DNA of 64,000 nucleotides from Lachnospiraceae bacterium KM106-2 (GCA_009731425.1 AP018794.1:4451501-4515500); one strand, 5' to 3'; positions 8,078 to 16,681 are shown, numbered from the stretch's first letter. Made by a program: numbers and translations. Notes: generated by a model from the letters alone, not told the origin.

Positions 8078-9238
8078 ATGAATACGAAGAAACTAGAATG
8101 TTTAAATGCATTATTTGAAAACGAAATGAGAGAAGATCATTTACGTGGAGCTTCCGTCTTAGTTTACCAGAAAGGAAAAGTCTGGTTTCAAAACTTTTAC
8201 GGCACATGTAAAGAAGACACAATTTATAAGATTTACTCTATGAGTAAACCGATTACAGCAGTTGCTGCGATGATATTATATGAACGTGGACAACTAGATT
8301 TATTTGAACCAGTTAAGAAGTATATTCCAAGTGTCGGACATCTTAAAGTGATTGATGAGAATGGTGTTCACGAAGCAAAAAATGAGATGTTGGTACATCA
8401 TTTGTTAAATATGACATCCGGAATCGTATATCCAGGAGAAGAGGATCTTCCGGCAAAAGAGATGGCCAAAAAACAGCAAGAGTTATTAAAGCAAGTAGCA
8501 GATGGAAAGAAGTTAGATACCTTCTCAATCTGTAATGCTCTTGGCGATTGTCCAGTAGCATTTGAGCCGGGAACGCAATGGAGATATGGAGCAAGTGCAG
8601 ATCTTCTTGCAGCCATTGTCGAGGTAATCAGTGGTATGAAATATAGCGAGTTTCTAAAGAAAGAGATATTTGAACCATTAGGAATGGTGGATACTGGATT
8701 TACAATTCCAAAAGAGAAAATAGATCGATTTGCAACCTTCTATAATTGTCTCGACGAGGAAGGTCACCTTAGAGAAGTAGATGCTGAGGATCGTCAGTGG
8801 TTAGGCATTACAGATCCTACTAAAGAACCTAATATTGAATCAGGCGGAGGTGGCTTATATTCCACTCTTCAAGATTACTTTAAATTTGCAAGAATGTTAT
8901 TGGGAAAAGGAAGTTTTGAAGGAAAACAAATCTTAGGCAGAAAAACAGTAGAGTTTATGTCCGAGAATCAAATTCTTCCAGAACTAATGAAATACTTGGA
9001 GTGGGATGCCTTACGTGGCTTTGGTTACGGTAATTTGATGCGAACTAAGTTAAGTAATGCAAAGGCAGAAAGCAATGGTTCTGTTGGTGAATTTGGCTGG
9101 GATGGACTAGCTGGTACATATTTTAGTATTGTTCCAGATGAAGAGATGGTCATCCTTTATATGCAACAGCATAAACATGGAGCAGATTATTCCGTAAGAC
9201 GTAAAATGCGTCAGATCATATTTGGAGCAGTCGATTAA
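8078..9238 (+). CDS. Beta-lactamase-fold serine hydrolase (class C/EstB-like)
   Basis: A 386-residue protein of the serine beta-lactamase-related family (Pfam Beta-lactamase). The nucleophile motif SMSK is at 54-57, the Tyr of the YxN-type motif at Y170 (RYGAS), and the late GWDG segment near 345 replaces the HTG/KTG box, as is usual in esterase-type members. No signal peptide is visible, so it is probably cytoplasmic and acts as an esterase or peptidase rather than as an antibiotic-degrading enzyme; the substrate is unknown. The gene stands alone between its own promoter and terminator. The start follows a GGAGG site. Confidence 0.85.
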   Translation: MNTKKLECLNALFENEMREDHLRGASVLVYQKGKVWFQNFYGTCKEDTIYKIYSMSKPITAVAAMILYERGQLDLFEPVKKYIPSVGHLKVIDENGVHEAKNEMLVHHLLNMTSGIVYPGEEDLPAKEMAKKQQELLKQVADGKKLDTFSICNALGDCPVAFEPGTQWRYGASADLLAAIVEVISGMKYSEFLKKEIFEPLGMVDTGFTIPKEKIDRFATFYNCLDEEGHLREVDAEDRQWLGITDPTKEPNIESGGGGLYSTLQDYFKFARMLLGKGSFEGKQILGRKTVEFMSENQILPELMKYLEWDALRGFGYGNLMRTKLSNAKAESNGSVGEFGWDGLAGTYFSIVPDEEMVILYMQQHKHGADYSVRRKMRQIIFGAVD

Positions 9239-9243
9239 ATAAC

Positions 9244-9283
9244 GAGGTACAGCGTCAAAAGAAAAGCGCTGTACCTTTTTTTC
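9244..9283 (+). terminator. Intrinsic terminator
   Basis: The stem AGGTACAGCG/CGCTGTACCT is followed by a T-run, just after the hydrolase stop. Confidence 0.9.
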
Positions 9284-9308
9284 ATGTATATTCAATTAAG
9301 GTTACTGT

Positions 9309-9335
9309 TAAATAAATGGAAAAAAGTACCGATAT
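9309..9335 (+). promoter_or_regulatory. Sigma-D (sigma-28) type promoter
   Basis: TAAA (9309-9312), a 15-bp spacer, then ACCGATAT (9328-9335) matches the TAAA-N15-GCCGATAT consensus of Firmicute SigD except at the first G. A TATAAT overlaps at 9333-9338 but has no credible -35 at 17 bp. This implies co-regulation with flagella and motility genes. Confidence 0.6.
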
Positions 9336-9369
9336 AATAAAAGAATGAGAGGAAAGGAGGGATAAAAGT

Positions 9370-10278
9370 ATGAATGTTAACATGAGTGAGGTAAGAAGTG
9401 TCAGTCAGGTGAATTATGGCATCAAGGCTAATACTCCACAAAGAATGGGTGGAAGCATCTATGCAGGCGATTTATCACTTACAGTCCAAAATGCCTTAGA
9501 TAAGAAGATCATAGCACATAAGAAGTCATTGAAGACGGTCTTGGATGTCTACAAGGGCGATAACAAAGATGATACTACGATTAAAGACTGTACGGAAGAA
9601 AATGAGAAGTTAGCTACTGATAATGCGACCTCTCAAAAGGAAATAGAAGCACTTACTTCGGAACAGGAAAAAGCCAGAGAACAGTATGGGATTACACCTG
9701 ATTCAAAAGAAGAGAAGGACTTAGAACTCTTAAAGAAGCAGGAATATCTGAAACGATCAGGTAGAACAGAGCTTCTTACAGATGACGAAAAAGAGCGTCT
9801 TGGTAATATGGACAAGTTGACGGATTATCAGAAGGACTCCTTATTCCGTTATAATGCTACACTGGACTACCAAGATAAAATCGCTGCGAATTCTAGTCAG
9901 ATCGCCGATAATAAAGGTACGATTGAGGGCATTGAAAAGGCAAGACTTAGAACACATAATATGGTAGATGCAAAAAAAGAGGCCGAAGCGATCAATCAAA
10001 GTGCAAGCCAAGAGATGATCAATTCTCTTGTTCAGGATGCAAAAGACAAGACGGATACCGAGATGGAAGAAGAGAAGAAGGCTGCAGAGGAACAGAATGA
10101 GAAAGAAGAGCAGACAAAAGAAAACTCTTCCACAGATCAGGTAACAGAAGAGACATCTCAGTTTGTAGATGCAGATCTAAAGAGTGAGAAATTGCAAGCA
10201 GCAGCTCAGAAGCTCATTGATAAGAAAGAGTTATTATCAGAAGATGTAAAAGGTTTAGAAATTGATGAACAGGCATAA
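9370..10278 (+). CDS. Highly charged coiled-coil protein of unknown function
   Basis: 302 residues, no signal peptide and no membrane segment. Residues 1-40 are polar with few charges; 70-110 and 150-250 are rich in Lys, Glu and Gln with heptad-like spacing, so extended coiled coils are likely (for example the KEIEALTSEQEK and EEEKKAAEEQNEKEE stretches). The segment 225-255 is nearly all charged. I do not recognise a family. AAAGGAGG lies 8 bases upstream of ATG. The only promoter I find is sigma-D-like, pointing to a role in motility, chemotaxis or late cell separation; this is inference from the promoter alone. The next gene starts 71 bp on and may have its own promoter. Confidence 0.7.
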   Translation: MNVNMSEVRSVSQVNYGIKANTPQRMGGSIYAGDLSLTVQNALDKKIIAHKKSLKTVLDVYKGDNKDDTTIKDCTEENEKLATDNATSQKEIEALTSEQEKAREQYGITPDSKEEKDLELLKKQEYLKRSGRTELLTDDEKERLGNMDKLTDYQKDSLFRYNATLDYQDKIAANSSQIADNKGTIEGIEKARLRTHNMVDAKKEAEAINQSASQEMINSLVQDAKDKTDTEMEEEKKAAEEQNEKEEQTKENSSTDQVTEETSQFVDADLKSEKLQAAAQKLIDKKELLSEDVKGLEIDEQA

Positions 10279-10349
10279 AGTTGAAATGAAAACTTTCTTT
10301 TGCAGAGAAAAAGTTCTATAATAGAAAAAAACTGTGGGGTGAATCTGTA

Positions 10350-11228
10350 ATGAGAAAGAACAGAATTATTTCTATTATTTTGATTTTGTGTATTTGTATT
10401 ACGACATCTATGGCAGGCAATACAGTAACCGTAAATGCGAAGAGTGTAAAGACGATTCCTAGTGTGCAGGCCAAGGCTTACGCAATAATAGATGCGAAAA
10501 CAGGAGCTATTCTTTATCAAAAGAAGTCCTTAAATAAGATCTATCCGGCAAGCACAGCAAAATTAATGACTGCACTTGTAGCGATAGAACATATGTCAGT
10601 ATCTAAAAAGATTACGGTATCTAAAAAGGCGTTACAGCTAGTACCTAGTGATGCCTCTAGGATTGGTTTAAAGGCGGGAAAAAAATATACCCTAAATCAA
10701 TTATTACATATGCTTTTAATTGTCTCGGCAGCGGATGCAGCAGAAGTAATTGCTGTTGGAGTTGCTGGATCCCAGAAGAAGTTTGTGGCGATGATGAATA
10801 AGAAAGCAAAGTCACTTGGAATGACAAAGACAAGTTTTGATAATCCGATTGGATTAGATAAAGGTAATAAGTATATGAAGACATATTCAACGGCAGCTGA
10901 TATGTCGAAGCTTGGTAAATATGTAATGAATGTAAATGCGATCAAGAAGATTGTTGCCAAAGGAAAGTATACATTAAATGGTTTTAATAATGGAAAGAGA
11001 CTTCTTAAAAATACCAATGAGTTTCTTACTACTGCATCCTATAGTAAGAATTCATATCGTATCATTGGAACAAAAACAGGATATACAAATGCAGCAGGTG
11101 CTTGCTTAATTGTGACAGCAGTCTCTACAAAAGGAAAAAAGATGATACTTGCCTATTACGGTGCCAAAACACATAGTCAGATGTATAAAGAAATTCGCAG
11201 CTTGCTTGATTATGCTTTGCGGAAGTAA
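10350..11228 (+). CDS. D-alanyl-D-alanine carboxypeptidase, S11 family (DacF/PBP5-like)
   Basis: 292 residues. A signal peptide covers about 1-30 (cleavage near VNA-KS). Catalytic motifs: STAK at 68-71 (nucleophile S68), the SxN position reads S126-A-A, and KTG at 242-244. The enzyme would trim the terminal D-Ala from peptidoglycan stem peptides outside the cell. It ends soon after the catalytic domain and lacks the C-terminal PBP5_C domain and anchor, so it is shorter than DacA (about 440 residues). The third residue of SxN is normally Asn; Ala here is a change worth noting. A TATAAT at 10317-10322 may be its promoter. A 39-residue membrane protein follows 12 bp downstream. Confidence 0.88.
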   Translation: MRKNRIISIILILCICITTSMAGNTVTVNAKSVKTIPSVQAKAYAIIDAKTGAILYQKKSLNKIYPASTAKLMTALVAIEHMSVSKKITVSKKALQLVPSDASRIGLKAGKKYTLNQLLHMLLIVSAADAAEVIAVGVAGSQKKFVAMMNKKAKSLGMTKTSFDNPIGLDKGNKYMKTYSTAADMSKLGKYVMNVNAIKKIVAKGKYTLNGFNNGKRLLKNTNEFLTTASYSKNSYRIIGTKTGYTNAAGACLIVTAVSTKGKKMILAYYGAKTHSQMYKEIRSLLDYALRK

Positions 11229-11240
11229 CAGGAGAAACTT

Positions 11241-11360
11241 ATGTTAGATGAAGATTTTTTAAACCGAAAACCAGTTGTCTGGTATAAAAGAGTATTAATT
11301 GGAAGTGTTATTTTAGGATTGATGATCTTTGCAGGATTATTAATTTTAGCTTTCCAATAA
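11241..11360 (+). CDS. 39-residue single-span membrane protein
   Basis: Start ATG at 11241 follows AGGAG by 6 bases. The product begins MLDEDFLNRKPVVWYKR and then has about 18 hydrophobic residues (VLIGSVILGLMIFAGLLI) before ending LAFQ. That is a short acidic-then-basic cytoplasmic head and one membrane segment. It lies 12 bp behind the DD-carboxypeptidase with the shared terminator just after it, so the two are likely co-transcribed. I know no named family. The strong ribosome site and clean membrane helix argue for a real gene. Confidence 0.65.
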   Translation: MLDEDFLNRKPVVWYKRVLIGSVILGLMIFAGLLILAFQ

Positions 11361-11373
11361 AAAAAGTAATTTA

Positions 11374-11411
11374 AAGAATGTGCTAATAAGTATAGCACAT
11401 TCTTTTTTGAA
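11374..11411 (+). terminator. Intrinsic terminator
   Basis: AAGAATGTGCT pairs with AGCACATTCTT, followed by a T-run; it ends the carboxypeptidase unit. Confidence 0.92.
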
Positions 11412-11758
11412 TTATGATTTGAAGTTATCCTACAAAACTTATATAAAAAGAGGGTATTTTTATTCGGTCCAAAAATCTAAGTTTTTAATAAGAAGAAACT
11501 TGTACTAAATTCCCCATAAAACTCCAAATAATCGCCCAAAATATACTATAAATCCAGGGAAAATGACGTTTTTGTGAAAAAGTATTCAAAAAAGTACACG
11601 AAATTTGAATTTTTATATTTACAAGGGTAAAAAAAAGGAGTAGTATATGGTAGTTTTCTGATTCAAAAGGAAGAGACAGAGTGAAATCTACTTCAGAGAA
11701 ATTAGAAAACCACGGACTTTTTTTATTTTTATTATTTTTGAAATGGAGAGGAATATTT
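11412..11758. other. 347-bp AT-rich leader region without recognised gene
   Basis: No convincing reading frame, riboswitch or strong terminator. TTGAAT/TAAAAA-like promoter pieces near 11610-11640 are weak. The long AT-rich untranslated stretch ahead of an ion antiporter could be a leader RNA, but I cannot match it to the known Na+, Li+ or c-di-AMP classes. Confidence 0.4.
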
Positions 11759-12985
11759 ATGGAATCGTATCGTTTTTTACTCGACTTAGCAATCATTTTG
11801 TTAAGTACAAAAGTGTTAGGCTTAATTACTAAGAAAGTATCTATGCCTCAAGTTGTAGGAGCATTATTAGCAGGTTTAATTTTAGGACCAGCAATGTTTG
11901 ACATCTTACATGAAACAAGTTTAATTCAGCAAGTAGCTGAAATCGGTGTTATTGTACTAATGTTCTGTGCTGGATTAGAGACAGATATTTCAGAAATGAA
12001 GAAATCTGGTAAAGCAGCTTTTGTTATTGCTTTAATGGGTGTTATCGTACCACTTGTTGGTGGACTTGGTGTAGCTTATATCTTTAATCGTCCATCCTTA
12101 ATTCATTCTTCCGCAACAGCGACTGAATTATTACAGAATATTTTTATCGGTGTTATTTTAACTGCTACTTCAGTTAGTATCACTGTTGAAACTTTAAAAG
12201 AAATGGGTAAATTAAATACAAGAGCTGGAAACGCTATTTTAGGCGCGGCTGTTATTGATGATATCTTAGGTATTGTTGCTTTAACTGTTATCACAAGTAT
12301 GGCAGATCCATCTGTTAATATCGGTGTTGTATTAATGAAAATTGTTGGATTTTTTGTATTTGTTGGTGTTGCAGGATACGTATTTTATGTATTTTATAAA
12401 AAATGGACAGAAAAATCGAACAAAGATTTACGTCGTTTTGTAATCATTGCATTTGTATTCTGTTTATTATTATCTTATTGTGCAGAAGAATTTTTCGGTG
12501 TTGCAGATATCACAGGCGCTTTCTTTGCCGGATTAATTATTTCCAATACGCAAAGAACGAAATATATTGCATCTAGATTTGAAACATTATCATATTTATT
12601 CTTATCACCAGTATTCTTTGCAAGTATCGGTATCAGCGTTGAATTACCAAAGATGTCTGTAGCAGTAGTTTCTTTTGCAGCTATCTTAACGATCGTTGCT
12701 GTATTAACTAAGATCCTAGGATGTGGATTAGGTGCTAAGATGTGTGGTTATACAGGAAAAGATAGTTTAAGAATCGGTGCCGGAATGGTATCTCGTGGTG
12801 AAGTTGCCTTAATCGTTGCAAGTAAAGGTGCATCATGTGGCTTAATGGCTCCTGAATTCTTAGGACCAGTAGTAATCGTTGTAGTAATTACAACAATTAT
12901 TTCACCAATTCTTCTTAAATTAGCTTATCGTTCACATCAAGATTCTGAAGAATTAGTAGGAAATGTGGAAGAAAAAACGGCTTAA
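11759..12985 (+). CDS. CPA2-family cation:proton antiporter (KefB/Na_H_Exchanger-like)
   Basis: Starting at the ATG at 11759 (GGAGAGG 7 bases upstream), the protein has 408 residues; an in-frame ATG 78 bases upstream lacks a ribosome site. It has about 11-13 membrane segments with family features: an early MPQVVGALLAGLILGP, then an LTATSVSITVETLKEMG helix, AVIDDILGI (the ND/DD ion-binding pair equivalent) and a late GAGMVSRGEVALI. The soluble TrkA-N domain of KefB/KefC is absent. Role: exchange of K+ or Na+ for protons at the plasma membrane; the ion cannot be told from sequence. It is a single-gene unit behind a long untranslated leader. Leucine is almost always TTA, which may indicate high expression. 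Confidence 0.88.
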   Translation: MESYRFLLDLAIILLSTKVLGLITKKVSMPQVVGALLAGLILGPAMFDILHETSLIQQVAEIGVIVLMFCAGLETDISEMKKSGKAAFVIALMGVIVPLVGGLGVAYIFNRPSLIHSSATATELLQNIFIGVILTATSVSITVETLKEMGKLNTRAGNAILGAAVIDDILGIVALTVITSMADPSVNIGVVLMKIVGFFVFVGVAGYVFYVFYKKWTEKSNKDLRRFVIIAFVFCLLLSYCAEEFFGVADITGAFFAGLIISNTQRTKYIASRFETLSYLFLSPVFFASIGISVELPKMSVAVVSFAAILTIVAVLTKILGCGLGAKMCGYTGKDSLRIGAGMVSRGEVALIVASKGASCGLMAPEFLGPVVIVVVITTIISPILLKLAYRSHQDSEELVGNVEEKTA

Positions 12986-13015
12986 TTTAAAATAAATAGA
13001 ATGATTTTTATGAAC

Positions 13016-13058
13016 AGGCGTACCATAAGTATTAGTGTAAAAATGCTTATGGCACGCT
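13016..13058 (+). terminator. Hairpin after antiporter gene, weak tail
   Basis: GCGTaCCATAAGTATT can pair with AATGCTTATGGcACGC (one bulge on each side), but no T-run follows, so termination is uncertain. Confidence 0.45.
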
Positions 13059-13100
13059 TGCTTTATGATGAAAATAAATTGTAAAAGTAAAATCTTTCTA

Positions 13101-13129
13101 TTTACATTATGCGAATATATCACTATAAT
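13101..13129 (+). promoter_or_regulatory. Promoter of SEC-C protein gene
   Basis: TTTACA (13101-13106) and TATAAT (13124-13129), 17-bp spacer. Confidence 0.72.
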
Positions 13130-13208
13130 AAAAAAGTTCGTTACGTATACTCAAAATTAAATTACCAGCAAATGGATGCTGGATACAGCAGGACGGAGGA
13201 AGAATTTA

Positions 13209-14330
13209 GTGAACGAGAATAGAACAATTCAATATGTGGAACTTGGATTTGAAGAAGCTCTTAAAAAAGATAGTGTAAAAGAATTAAAAGAATTAGCAGT
13301 GATGATTGGACTTACTGGCTATTCTAAATTAAAAAAAGATGATTTAATCAAGGCTATTGAAGGCCATGTACTTGATAGAGAAAGAGCAAAAGAAAAATTA
13401 TTCTTAGCGAAAGAAAAAGAAATTAAAATATTTAGTCACATTTGTGAGAATCAAGATGGATTTACAAATGTAGAGACATTAGCTGACTTAGTTTATATCT
13501 TAAGCAATGGATATGGACTTTTAAATAAAGATGGTGTGTTAATTATCCCACCACAAGTTAAGAACATATTCCGTGAAGTTGTAACAGAAGAATTCATGAA
13601 GGAACGTGAACGTTTCCACTTGATCAATGATTACACAGCAGCATTAATTAAATTATATGGTGTTGTAACTATTAATCAGATCGTTGATATCTTCAATGCT
13701 CAAAATGAAGAAGCAGTTACAAAGGAAGAAGTAAAAGAAGTATATAAACGTGGAGAAGAAAGAGGCCACTACTATACTTTAAAACGTACGACATTCATTC
13801 ATGAAACAGTTACTATGGATGAAAACGGATACGATAAATTAGTTGCAGCTCAGGAAGGAAAGCCAGCTTTCGTACCTGAAAAAACTGAATTGGTTAAATA
13901 TGCAGATGATAATTATGTAAGACAGAGCAATGAATACCTTGTATTAAGAGCTCAGATCATCAAATATATCACTCAAAATGAAGTAGTTGCTGATAATCTT
14001 TGTGATGAAATTGAAATCGCTTGTAGCTTATCAGAAGAACTTCCAAATATCATCGGTTTATTTGAACACAACGGACTTGGTTTCTCTGACGTACGTCAAG
14101 CAGAGATGGTAGTTCCATATATCATCGATTTATTCAATCATACACGTATGTGGGTTCATAAAGGTCATACACCAAGCGAATTAAAAGCATTAAAGGTAAA
14201 AGATAATGGATTTATGGATATCGGCGTAGGTAAACCAGGGGTACCACAACGTCTTTCTCAAAAAATTGGAAGAAATGATCCATGTCCATGTGGCAGTGGT
14301 AAAAAATATAAATTCTGTTGCGGAAGATAG
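13209..14330 (+). CDS. SEC-C motif protein with Rho-N/SAP-like N-terminal domain
   Basis: I choose the GTG at 13209 because GGAGGA sits 8 bases upstream; the ATG at 13176 has no ribosome site. This gives 373 residues. Residues about 20-55 (KELKELAVMIGLTG...KDDLIKAIEGH) match the Rho termination factor N-terminal helix-extended-loop fold, which binds nucleic acid. The middle (about 60-330) is alpha-helical and unassigned. The C-terminus is a textbook SEC-C zinc motif: IGRNDPCPCGSGKKYKFCC, as at the end of SecA. SEC-C modules bind zinc and often tether proteins to ribosomes or nucleic acids. A role in RNA or translation is plausible but unproven. The gene is monocistronic with its own promoter. 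Confidence 0.8.
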   Translation: MNENRTIQYVELGFEEALKKDSVKELKELAVMIGLTGYSKLKKDDLIKAIEGHVLDRERAKEKLFLAKEKEIKIFSHICENQDGFTNVETLADLVYILSNGYGLLNKDGVLIIPPQVKNIFREVVTEEFMKERERFHLINDYTAALIKLYGVVTINQIVDIFNAQNEEAVTKEEVKEVYKRGEERGHYYTLKRTTFIHETVTMDENGYDKLVAAQEGKPAFVPEKTELVKYADDNYVRQSNEYLVLRAQIIKYITQNEVVADNLCDEIEIACSLSEELPNIIGLFEHNGLGFSDVRQAEMVVPYIIDLFNHTRMWVHKGHTPSELKALKVKDNGFMDIGVGKPGVPQRLSQKIGRNDPCPCGSGKKYKFCCGR

Positions 14331-14413
14331 ATGATTGACAGAATTCGTAAAATACTTCATAATACAGTTAATTGAAACATGAAGTTATCATTTTATATGG
14401 GATAGGTGACAGT

Positions 14414-15712
14414 ATGAAAAAATTATCAATGGGGATTTTGTTAAGTCTTATGATCTTGTTGCTTACAGCCTGTGATGATAAAGTTGTTGTTACGAATGAA
14501 AACGCAAGTACTACGCAATCAGCACAGAAGAAAGCGGAGACAAAGAAAGAAGAAACTGACAAGAATAGTGCAGGAGAAGAATTTGTTCCAATTCCGAACC
14601 AAGTGACAGATGAAGTCGAGCTTGTTGGTATGACAGAAGATATACTAGATTCTATGACATTAGAAGAGAAAATTGGACAATTATTTGTTGTGAACCTTGA
14701 GTTGTTAGATCATTCCAAAGGTGATTTTTACGAACATCGTAAAAGTACACAGACAATGATTGATAATTTGAAGAAATATAATGTTGGTGGAATTACTTTA
14801 TTCTCACGTAATATTGAGAAAAGAGCTCAGACGAAGCAACTGATCTCTGATCTGCAAGGAGCTTCTTTAATTCCGCTTTACGTGACTGTAGATGAAGAAG
14901 GCGGAGAAGTGTCTCGTATTGCAAGTAATACCAATATGAAGACAACGATGTTCCCAACGATGGAAGTGGTTGGAGCAAGTAAAGATGCCTCTTATGCAAA
15001 AGAGATTGGTTCAACTATTGGAGAAGAAATTCGACAATTAGGATTCAATGTAGATTTTGCACCAGTTGCAGATGTAAAGACCAATGAACTGAATACGGAG
15101 ATCGGAAGCCGTGCATTTGGTGCTGAACCATCATTGGTATCAAAAATGGTAACTAATGTGGTGAAAGGATTACAATCTCAAGGTGTAAGTGCGACATTAA
15201 AGCATTTCCCAGGTCAGGGAAATACAGATGGTGATTCTCATGATGGTGCTGTTAATCTCGAAAATGATCTTGATCATTTCCGTGAAGTGGAGGCAGCTCC
15301 ATTTGAAGAAGGAATTAAAGCGGGTGCTGACTTTGTTATGGTATCCCATGTATCAATCTCAAAGGTGACAGAAGATAGTGTTCCTGCTTCTTTAAGCTCT
15401 GTGGTTATTACGGACATGCTTCGTAAAGAACTTGGATTTAACGGAGTTGTGATTACAGATGCTATGAATATGAAGTCGATCACGAATTATTATAATTCCA
15501 GTCAGGCAGCAGTTATGGCGCTCAAAGCAGGTGCAGATATCATCTTAATGCCAGATAATTTTGAAGAGGCTTACAATGGTATATTACAAGCTGTTCAAAA
15601 TGGTGAGATCAGTCAAAGTAAAATAGATGATGCAGTAAAACGAATTTTAACGGTAAAGATCAAACGTGGTATGTTAACAGCCGAGAGTCCGATCATCGAA
15701 CGAATTCAATAA
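14414..15712 (+). CDS. Glycoside hydrolase family 3 lipoprotein (NagZ-like beta-N-acetylhexosaminidase)
   Basis: The start at 14414 gives 432 residues with a lipoprotein signal (LLTAC, Cys20); the ATG 42 bases upstream would bury it. A Ser/Thr/Lys-rich tether (about 25-60) precedes the GH3 TIM barrel. Motifs: DEEGGEVSR (about 160-168), the NagZ loop KHFPGQGNTDGDSH (263-276) with the Asp-His of the acid/base dyad at DSH, and nucleophile D349 in ITDAMNMKSI. The usual KHFPGHGDT reads GQGNT here, a His-to-Gln and Asp-to-Asn change in the substrate loop. Predicted role: cleaving GlcNAc-MurNAc bonds of cell-wall fragments outside the membrane, as in B. subtilis NagZ/YbbD. No muropeptide genes adjoin it. 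Confidence 0.88.
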   Translation: MKKLSMGILLSLMILLLTACDDKVVVTNENASTTQSAQKKAETKKEETDKNSAGEEFVPIPNQVTDEVELVGMTEDILDSMTLEEKIGQLFVVNLELLDHSKGDFYEHRKSTQTMIDNLKKYNVGGITLFSRNIEKRAQTKQLISDLQGASLIPLYVTVDEEGGEVSRIASNTNMKTTMFPTMEVVGASKDASYAKEIGSTIGEEIRQLGFNVDFAPVADVKTNELNTEIGSRAFGAEPSLVSKMVTNVVKGLQSQGVSATLKHFPGQGNTDGDSHDGAVNLENDLDHFREVEAAPFEEGIKAGADFVMVSHVSISKVTEDSVPASLSSVVITDMLRKELGFNGVVITDAMNMKSITNYYNSSQAAVMALKAGADIILMPDNFEEAYNGILQAVQNGEISQSKIDDAVKRILTVKIKRGMLTAESPIIERIQ

Positions 15713-15766
15713 TGCTCATTTATTAGTGAGTAAAAATTAATTAAAAAGTGCTTCTAATAAAGCAAT

Positions 15767-15813
15767 TTAGGGCTGTTTACATTTTGTTGGAGAATGAAAT
15801 GTAAACAGCCTTT
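15767..15813 (+). terminator. Intrinsic terminator of GH3 gene
   Basis: GGCTGTTTACATTT pairs with AAATGTAAACAGCC around a 13-nt loop, then a T-rich tail. Confidence 0.88.
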
Positions 15814-15870
15814 CCTTTTGTGAAAATGTACAAAAATATTCATCCACTTATTAAAAAACCGAAAAAAGTA

Positions 15871-15898
15871 TTGCTTATATTTAAGCAATGGTTATAAT
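15871..15898 (+). promoter_or_regulatory. purCF promoter with overlapping palindrome
   Basis: TTGCTT (15871-15876) and TATAAT (15893-15898) are 16 bp apart. The -35 box is part of a perfect inverted repeat, TTGCTTA-TATT-TAAGCAA (15871-15888), a plausible operator. Just upstream, AAAACCGAAAA resembles half of a Bacillus PurBox (CCGAAC core), but the match is partial. Confidence 0.55.
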
Positions 15899-15958
15899 TA
15901 GAGTGTAAGGATTTTTAAAAAATCATACTAAAATTTGATAAAAATAGGTGGTAGGATT

Positions 15959-16669
15959 ATGAAAAAACTAGAAATGCGATATGAAGGAAAAGCTAAGAAA
16001 GTTTACACTACTGATGTTGAAGATGTATACATAGTCGATTACAAAGACGATGCGACTGCATTCAACGGCTTAAAGAAAGGTACTATCGTAGGTAAGGGCG
16101 TAATCAATAATCGTATGTCCAATCACATCTTTCAGATATTAGAAAAAGAAGGTGTTCCTACTCATTATGTAGAAGAACTAAGTGATCGTGAGACTGCTGT
16201 CAAAAAGGTAGAAATCGTACCATTAGAAGTAATCGTGCGTAACATTGCTGCAGGAAGTTTTTCGAAGAAACTAGGCATTGAAGAAGGAAAGAAATTATTA
16301 GCTCCTACCTTAGAATTTTCATATAAAGATGACGCTCTTGGCGATCCAATGATCAACGATTATTATGCTGTTGCCATTGGTGCTGCTACAAGAGAAGAAA
16401 TCGAGCGTATTACAGAATTAACATTTAAGATCAATTCTGTATTATGTGATTTCTTTGCAAAATGCAATATCGAATTAGTTGATTTCAAAATCGAGTTCGG
16501 ACGTTATAAAGGACAGATTATCTTAGCTGATGAGATTTCCCCAGATACTTGTAGATTATGGGATAGTAAAACTCATGACAAGTTAGATAAAGATCGTTTC
16601 AGAAGAGACTTAGGCAATGTGGAAGAAGCATATATTGAAGTTGCGAAACGTATCGATATTATTAAATAA
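15959..16669 (+). CDS. purC: Phosphoribosylaminoimidazole-succinocarboxamide synthase (SAICAR synthase)
   Basis: 236 residues from the ATG at 15959, which follows GGTGGTAGG; an upstream ATG at 15935 is less likely. Signature segments: YEGKAKKVY at the N-terminus (nucleotide loop), LEVIVRN, and the SAICAR synthetase patterns VDFKIEFG and LADEISPDTCRLWD. The enzyme joins CAIR with aspartate using ATP, step 8 of IMP synthesis, in the cytoplasm. purF follows 72 bp on. A terminator-like hairpin lies in that gap, so purF expression may be set separately. Other pur genes (purE, purD, purM, purN, purH, purL) are not in this stretch. Confidence 0.96.
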   Translation: MKKLEMRYEGKAKKVYTTDVEDVYIVDYKDDATAFNGLKKGTIVGKGVINNRMSNHIFQILEKEGVPTHYVEELSDRETAVKKVEIVPLEVIVRNIAAGSFSKKLGIEEGKKLLAPTLEFSYKDDALGDPMINDYYAVAIGAATREEIERITELTFKINSVLCDFFAKCNIELVDFKIEFGRYKGQIILADEISPDTCRLWDSKTHDKLDKDRFRRDLGNVEEAYIEVAKRIDIIK

Positions 16670-16681
16670 AAATGGATGAAG

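Noticed and set aside
11681..11758. N-terminal extension of the antiporter from ATG 11681
   Set aside because: No ribosome site and the added residues are not antiporter-like; ATG 11759 has GGAGAGG.
13017..13058. Strong terminator after the antiporter
   Set aside because: The stem is good but no T-run follows, so it is listed only with low confidence.
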